In this document: positions 57,372-64,000 of the stretch, piece after piece | Layout of the letters: every line of letters starts with the position of its first letter | How positions within the stretch are numbered: the stretch's first letter is position 1 | NCBI GenBank assembly: GCA_001643675.2 | Contig: LSRY02000001.1 | Coordinates: forward strand, 1,797,501 to 1,861,500 | Direction: 5' to 3' | Origin: Monocercomonoides exilis | Lineage: Eukaryota; Preaxostyla; Oxymonadida; Polymastigidae | Length of the DNA: 64,000 nt | Made by a program: the position numbers and the translations under genes | Notes under the pieces: model-generated | The model's input: only the letters and a program-made list of their open reading frames with translations | Told to the model about the DNA's origin: nothing | The model's database searches: none

Positions 57372-59228
57372 TTGAATTTTATCAAAAAATATTTTAAAAG
57401 ATTTCTCTTTTTCATCATTTCCTCCGCATCCTTTCCTGTCCCCACGCTCTTTCATCGATTCAACCTTCAATTAAGAACATACAACTTCATTTTTCAGACA
57501 TGCTCTTCTTCAAATGCTGCTGTGGTTCATGAAGGAACAGAATCTCAAATAGCGAAACCTGGAAGACTGACTTCATTCGATTTTAATAGCCATCCCTTCG
57601 AATGGTGTGAATGGAATAATTCAAATAGTGGGAATGATAATGGAGGTGCACTTTTTGTTGAATGCTCAAATGCAAATCTTGTAATCGCTTCTTGTTCATT
57701 CAACAATAGTTCTAGTGGTGATGTTGGCGGGGCGTTGTTTTGCAGATATTTATTTAACGTCAACATCGTAAAATCCAATTTCACGGGATGCTCGGCTGGT
57801 CATGGAGGAGCAGTCCATGCTACAAGTCCACAATCAAATTCTGTTTGGACATTCTCAGAAAACAGGGTGGAAAGTTGTTCAATCACAAACTGGTGCGGAA
57901 CTGGCTGGTATTTTTATATTGGTGCTTTTCCATCAAACGGCCAATTTCAGTTTTTAAAATGCAAATGCATTTCAAATTCTGGTGGTGATGCTGCTGGTTC
58001 TCTAACATTCAATTGGCCTCCTCAAGTGAAGCCTAATCAATTTTTGATTGATGATTGCCAGTTTATAAACAACAAATTGACAAATTCTTCAACACACGGA
58101 GGTGCTGCAATGTTTTTTTATAACACTTTTAATTGGATGAATGGAATAAAATTCATCACATTCTGTTTCTTCGATGGAAACACAGCAACTAATGGCAGAG
58201 GAAACGATGTGTTCTTCAGTGGCAATGCAATCACCCAACCTCCATTTCAGAATTGTGGCTCAACAACTCCAACAAAAAGAGTGTATAATAATGGACAAGC
58301 TGATAATGCTGAATATAATGGCTGGCTCCCCCTCATTGCCCAGAACAAAATCGTTGCCTGCAATGGAACTGATATCGATGCCTGTGGCAGACCCCAACAG
58401 ACCCCATGTGCCACCATCGAGTATGCCCTCACTGGCTTCATCTCCCTCCTCAAAGACGCCTCTCTCACCCTCCTTTCCTCAACATTTGTTCCAACTCAAA
58501 CACTCACTTTCAGCGCAGTTGACACTAAAATCACAGGAAATGGAACAGATGCCACCACCATCGCCTCCAGTGGCATTCCTCAACCACCAATCTCATATTC
58601 ACAGTCATCACAATCAACATCATCATTTTCTTCATTTTCATCCTTGTCATCTGCATCTTCTTCGCCAGATCCATCTGCCTCGTCTGCCCTCTTCCAACAA
58701 ACACAGGGCTCCCTCACAGTCTCTGCCCTCGCCATCGCGCACAATTCCACAAACCAAATCACCCCCATCCTCTTCCACCTCTCCGGTAACTCCCCTTCCC
58801 TCAACCTCAACACAACCACCATCACCGGAACAACCTCCATAACAATAAAAACTCCCCTCTTCTTCCTCACTGCTGGCTCCCTCTCCCTCAACCACACAGC
58901 AATCACCAGTCTCCCCCTCAGCAGCCCCAGCATCTTCCACATCACCTCCCTCACAAACCCCCTCACCCTCAACTCCTCCAACATCACTCACATCACCTCC
59001 ACTGCCGCCCCCACCAGCTGTGTCCTCTCCTCCGCAACCTCCCCTGACCTCTCCCTCTCCCTCACCAACTGCACTATCACCAACATCAACTCAGCTCCAC
59101 AACACCATCAGACTTCCACCAATTGCGGGTGCATCTCATTCGCCACATCTGCCTTTGCTAACACATTTTCTGTGGGCAACACCAAATTCACTGAATGTGA
59201 TATGAGCAAAGAAGAATCGAAGAATTAG
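57372..59228 (+). pseudogene. Truncated beta-helix ectodomain gene
   Basis: Open frame of 618 codons, probably beginning after the TTTTTCAG acceptor at 57498 rather than at the non-ATG upstream end. It has Pmp-type repeats (CSFNNSSSGDVGGALFC, NFTGCSAGHGGAVHA), a GRGNDVFF segment, and the family spacer CGRPQQTPCATIEYAL near residue 337. Ser/Thr-rich strands follow, ending KFTECDMSKEESKN. Compared with the gene at 26376-34401 it has about one and a half modules, no convincing signal peptide, no membrane helix and no kinase tail. It may be a 5'- and 3'-truncated copy or one exon of a larger gene. The second half is markedly C-rich (Thr/Ser/Pro codons). Confidence 0.65.
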
Positions 59229-61125
59229 AAAGAGAGAAAAGCGAATACTCAGAGATCGGAACATGTTGGTGGACATGAAAAGAAAACCCAAACGAAACCT
59301 GTTTCAAGCGGATCAAAGAGAATGACATTCTACGGGGATGATTCGAAAAAGAATGATACAAAAGATAAAAATAAAGAAACAAAAAAATTTGAATTAAGAG
59401 AAAAGATGTTAAAGAAGATAAATGAATAAACCAGATAACTGTTTCATTTCGCAAGCTTTCTGAGATTTGTAAGTTAACAAAAGCAACAAAATACAATACG
59501 TTGATTTTTTTAAAAATTTCGAGATAAATTATTAAGTATTTTTTATAAAGCAATAAAAATCAACGTGCTTCAAAAATATCTTCTGCATATTTCTTAGATA
59601 TGATGTGAGATATTGAAGAAAAAATATGAAAAATTTGAGAGCATTTGTTAACAATAAGTTATAATTATATTCAATATTGAATCTATTTTCAAAGCTATTA
59701 AGAAGTGTCAAACTTCTTAAAACATTTCATTCATTCGAACAACTATTCAGCCCTCATCTTCTGTTGACAAAGAGAGAGAAAAAAGTTCTGCAAAGTTATA
59801 AAAGACTTTTGTGCTTTTCACCATTCCATGCAAAATCTTTATCAAAAATTTCTGATCATCTTTCAATTCTTCCAGTAATGAATGATTCTTCCATTTCGCA
59901 ATCGTTATTCTAGACACAATTTGTTTCATGTTTATGATATCCAAAAAACTTTTTTCTATCACTCGTTTTCGAAGAAAAATTCTTCAGTCGTGATGTTCAG
60001 CAGGCGTTTCTGAAAAAATTGCGCTCAATAATCAAGTGATGAAGATAAGGAAGGCAGGCGCTTCAAGTCGATCGAAGAAGTTGATAAAAACTTTTCAACG
60101 TTGTCGGGAAAGAAAGATGAATGAAAAAAAACGAAAATAACATTTTATTGAAAAGGAATTTGTTGAAGCCGAATCTTCAACATATTTGTGTGCGCAACAA
60201 AGAGATGAAGATAAACAGTGAGTTGTTTGTTATCTGACTACTGGCTTTGGACATTTTAGTGAACTTTGTGAACTTGTTAAAAAAAAATAGTTCTATAAAA
60301 TTTATCATAAAAAAAACAAACCATTTTCTGATACTATTTCATTCTGGACAAATTGCTGAATTTTTTTGAGGTCAAGTTTTCCACGTGTGTTCTCGTTGCA
60401 CTTGTTCAATTTTGATTTGTTCCATAATTACTTGAGAAAAGCGTTAAAATTCTTCTTCGCACAATTCTATATCACCTTCATCATTGTAAAATGCAACTTT
60501 TTCACCAATTAATATTTATTTCAATTTTTTGTCCAACATTGAAATGCTGACTTGCCCTGACGGTCATGACCGTCACCGACGATCTAAAATTCCTTTTTTG
60601 CCTATTCGTCAGTTTCCCATTGTAATTTTTTCATTGATTAAAAGTGATAAAAAAAAGTCTTTTAATTTTATTGTACAAATAATAAATTTAAAAATGAAAT
60701 CAAATGAATTATTTGATTTTTTTGAGCTTTCACGGAAAATTTAAACTTTAATAAATCACTGACGTGAATATTTTTGTTGAGTCCGTCAGAATTGAAAATT
60801 TTCTCGTCAATGGTCATTACATCACTCAGGTTTAGTATTTATTATCAAAATTGTTCAAGCAAGTGAAAAATGCGTTTTAATGAAGAATTTTCGAAATAAA
60901 AAAAATGACCCAAAATTTATTTATTTATTTATATATTTTTATTTTTTTCTGTGTGAAGCAGCATCGTGCATTATCACAATCGGAGATAGTCACAAAAAGT
61001 TGTGCAAAACCAGATGTGATTATATCCGGTTTTGACTGCATTTTTACATTTTATATTTCTAATAGTTCATATTTGAGTTATGGAAAATATTGTAATAATT
61101 TTGACAAAAAGTGATAAACAAATAT
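59229..61125. other. Gene-free region with short repeat remnants
   Basis: No gene supported over 1.9 kb. 60559-60574 is a perfect 16-bp palindrome, GACGGTCATGACCGTC. GTCCGTCAGAATTG near 60780 and GACGTGAATATTTTTG near 60761 echo 56898-56928. 60958-61040 has TTATCACAATCGGAGATAGT at one end and GTGATTATATCCGGTTTTGA at the other, similar to the MITE cluster at 25218. Confidence 0.45.
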
Positions 61126-61580
61126 GTTTTTTTTTTCGAAGGAAAAGAAAATATTGAGACATTTTCATTGTGTGAGTTTGATTTTTCATCATTAATGTTT
61201 TTTAAAAAAATGAAGATGCAACTTCTGACTTCAAAAAAGAAGAATAATCATTCATAAAATATACAAACACAAAAAATAATAATGAATATATACAAAATGT
61301 GATGGACAAATAATCATAAACAAAGAGTTGTTTTTTGAAAATAAAATGAGAGAAAAATGGTTGATTTGCAAATATGAACAGAATCATTGCAAAAGAGAGC
61401 AACAATATTACAAAATATAAACATGGAATTACACAAAACGAAAAATAAAAGAATGACAAATTTTTCAAGGTGTTTCTCATTGCACTGAAAATTGAAAATG
61501 CTGATTATTCAAAATAAACTCACGGAAAAAGTAAAAAATAAACAATATTAACCAAACATCACTGAAAAACAAAATCAAAA
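61126..61580. repeat. 3' flank of the second receptor gene, duplicate of 25925-26375
   Basis: Near-identical to the 3' flank of the first receptor gene; for example GTGAGTTTGATTTTTCATCA and the CTTCTGACTTCAAAAAAGAA segment occur in both. Confidence 0.85.
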
Positions 61581-64000
61581 TCAAAAAATGAAATAGCTGT
61601 ATTGATTCATGTTCTCGCCCTTCATGCAGAAGCGGATAAAAACTGAAAAACACATCTGAATCGAATATTCAACCACTCTGATTTCATTTTTCGCTCCCTC
61701 ATTTGACTGCACATCTTTCAAAATTACCATTGACTTGAAAGCATTCAAAGCATCTTTCTCAGTGTGTTGACAAAGATTAACAATGCAAAGAAGTTCTGCC
61801 AATTGTCTTAACGAAGCCAGGATGTGGAGCAATTGCTGCTCAAAGAACAACTCAGCCTCACTGCATGTCCGAGATGAACGAGGCACTCACAACTTTTGAG
61901 TCTTCGGTGTAATCGATTGCATCAGACACAGTCACCATCATCACGCCAGCCGGAAAGTGTTGGAAAAACTCACGCTTCATCACAAACAGCGACGGGCGAT
62001 CGTCTTTGTTCTGCGCCACCGCAGATTTCACCAGGCCACAGAATGTCGTGCCTTCGATTTCTGACATGTCCGGCCTCTCCCCATTCACGATCTTCTGCCC
62101 TGCCACCTCTCCCTCATATTCTCCAAACGGAATCTGCAAACTCAGAATCTCCCACAGCATCATCCCAATTGAAAAGGCAACTGACTTCTTTTTCGCTCCC
62201 ATATTCTTGTTCATCTGCAGCTCTGGTGCTTTCCACCTCAGACATTCTTTTCTTTCTTCATCTTCATCATCCTCAAACGCTGATGATGGAGGTGGCGACT
62301 TGGTGAATCTTTCGCTCAACACTGAAACATCAGAGGAAGATGTGACCATGGTGGAGCTTGAAGAGACAGATGAACTGTCAGAGTCTGATGAGAAGTCCGA
62401 GTGCAAAACAATGCAGATCACCATGTGTTCAGAAAACAACACAATATGCGGACTGAGATTGGAAAGAGATGAGAGAGGATTGTCCATTTCATCAAACGAG
62501 TGGAGTGCCAGATTTGCCACCCAGAACAGGATCTGAGCAGCTGTTTGCTCCCTCTCCTGCAGAGTGCCTATCGCCATCTCCTTTGTCTTATTCTTTCCAT
62601 GAAGAAGCATGAACAGCGAATCCCTCAGATCCACAATCAGCTTCTCATGAGGGGATGAACAGGCCATTGCATCCACCAAATTTGACATTGACGAAGTTGT
62701 TGGACACAGATCCTCCCCACGAACAAAAGTTGAATCTGAGTCAGTTGTTGAAGTTGATGAAATGGATGGTGATGGAGTTCTCTTTCTTGTCTCTTCTTCC
62801 TCAATTCCCTTTTCGTCAACTTTCTCCAGCATCCATTCAGGGATTTTGTCTGAGTCTCTCCCCAAAATATACTCAGTGGAACCACTCTCACTCAGCAAAT
62901 GCTCAGATGATTCAGAATGTTCCATATTCGTCTCATACACCCTCTTCTTGAACCTCTCTTCATTCTTCTTCTCTGCCTCCCTCTCTGCTCTCCTCCACTG
63001 CTCCTCGGGTGATGGCTCCATTGTCACCATCTCAATTAGCTTCGGATCCTTCCTCACTGTGTCGTTCACAATCTCTCTCAGATCTTTTGCTTCATTCTTT
63101 GCCTTTCTCCAACGAACAAAAAATATTATCAACGCAAATAATAGCACTGCAACAACCGCAATGCAAACAATCAATATCCATGATGATTTCCCTCCTTTTC
63201 CTCCTTCAGCAATCCTTTCATTTCCACTTGACTGACTTTCACTCCTGTTCTTCACAATAAATCGCTCTGTTGACGAATGTAAATCTCCTTTCCCAAACAC
63301 AATACACACACTCACTTCTGTCTCTTCTCTCATTTTCTCCAATTCTGAAGATGAGATTACAGAATGAATCTCATTCTCTGATACAAACCCTTTTTCATCA
63401 ATTTCCTTTCTCACAATTTCTTCTTCATCTCCATTTTTCATGCTCATCTTCACTGACAAATCACATGGCAGAAGCAGTTTTCCAGAAATTATTAGATCCA
63501 AATTCCCATTCAATTGAGTTGAATTCTTCACCTCTTCTAAAATGGGGATGAAAAATGATGATCCTCTTTCTGATGCAATCCCTCCCAATTGACATCCTTC
63601 ATCCAAAATCCAAAGCGATGAGTTATCTTTCAGTCCATCTCCCCCTTTCACGCTCACAACATTCAGTTCGCTATCCCCAGTGCAGATCGCATTCCTTCGC
63701 GCTGATGGATATCCTTCAATCTCGGGGTTGTTGTTCTCAAACTTGCTGTTTTCAATCTTCATACTCCCTCCACTCACCCACAAACCACCTGCCTTGCTAT
63801 TTCTGATTGCTGTTTCTCTCAGTTCCACATTGCTGTTTTCAACATCAACCAATGACCCATTCCATTTGCACAATCCCTCTTTTCTATTGTTTTCTTCATT
63901 AATAATTTCATCTTCTTTTTCTCCATCAAACACACATGCCTCAACCCTCACATTCTTGGAATTTCTTATCTGCATCATGCTTCCCTTATCAACCGAATTC
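61581..64000 (-). CDS. Second receptor-like protein with pseudokinase tail (5' end off window)
   Basis: The frame is open from the right edge (NSVDKGSMMQI) to 61858, with the same proposed last exon (61856-61581) across an identical 34-nt segment. Visible parts: the last beta-helix repeats, KGGDGLKDNSSLWILDEG, a lumenal stretch, a membrane helix (LIVCIAVVAVLLFALIIFFV), a charged juxtamembrane segment (VRKDPKLIEMVTMEPSPEEQ), a Ser/Thr linker, and the degenerate kinase C-lobe (LRWKAPELQ, SIGMMLWEIL, DRPSLFVMKREF). The tail is almost the same as in the 26376-34401 gene. The part before the membrane is much more different. No catalytic kinase motifs are visible in the tail. Confidence 0.85.

Noticed and set aside
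58174-58842. Second plus-strand frame within the truncated ectodomain gene
   Set aside because: It overlaps the frame with beta-helix repeats and the CGxxxxPC spacer; its Pro/Ser/His content comes from C-rich codons.
1-64000. CRISPR arrays, bacterial operons, prophage
   Set aside because: No regularly spaced repeats, no operon-like tight gene spacing and no ribosome-binding pattern; introns and histone H4 show a eukaryotic nuclear genome.

Overview
This is eukaryotic nuclear DNA from a protist. The intergenic DNA is very AT-rich. Genes carry short GT-AG introns (43 to 144 nt where I could place them), most starting GTTTG or GTATG. There is a histone H4 gene, a tRNA-His gene, long (TTC)n, (GA)n and (TTTTA)n tracts, and many inverted-repeat elements. 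TAA, TAG and TGA all behave as stops. Receptor-like proteins with beta-helix ectodomains and degenerate kinase tails, an RND/MmpL transporter and this intron style make me suspect an oxymonad-like metamonad (Monocercomonoides or Blattamonas type). That is an inference. The standard use of TAA and TAG argues against Streblomastix.

Layout. 1-3170 is a decayed, non-coding segment whose second copy is at 49688-54600; the second copy is split by a 1.74-kb Mutator-like element (52747-54485), and the first copy preserves the empty site. 3896-9279 holds three members of a three-exon gene family (here 'family A', ARM-like helical proteins of about 440 aa); two more lie at 37109-38540 and 46404-47697 inside a dispersed duplication. 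9280-14702 is a transposon graveyard: two large inverted repeats, a 257-bp MITE nested in one of them, and a Merlin/IS1595-like element with 98-bp terminal inverted repeats and a broken transposase. 15147-23842 is a gene-dense island: a dynamin-like GTPase with a long membrane-anchored low-complexity tail, a 76-aa HN1/Jupiter-like gene, histone H4, and a three-exon RND/MmpL transporter. 23843-26375 is again MITE-rich.

26376-34401 encodes a giant receptor-like protein: signal peptide, about 2,100 residues of right-handed beta-helix in modules, one membrane span, and a cytoplasmic tail ending in a kinase C-lobe without catalytic motifs. A second member enters from the right edge (61581-64000). 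A truncated ectodomain-only relative is at 57372-59228 and a relic at 43440-43665. 40157-41963 is a Trk-type potassium transporter fragment with an in-frame stop, ending in a 64-T run. 43860-43930 is tRNA-His(GTG). 44299-45213 is an acidic protein with a conserved-looking C-terminal domain. 48227-49318 is a second, dead Merlin transposase and 55277-56525 a dead pogo-like transposase.

The main biological story is two lineage-specific expanded families (receptor-like pseudokinases and family A) embedded in DNA shaped by DNA transposons and segmental duplication. Nothing was run computationally: exon joins come from reading splice sites and checking that summed exon lengths divide by three.
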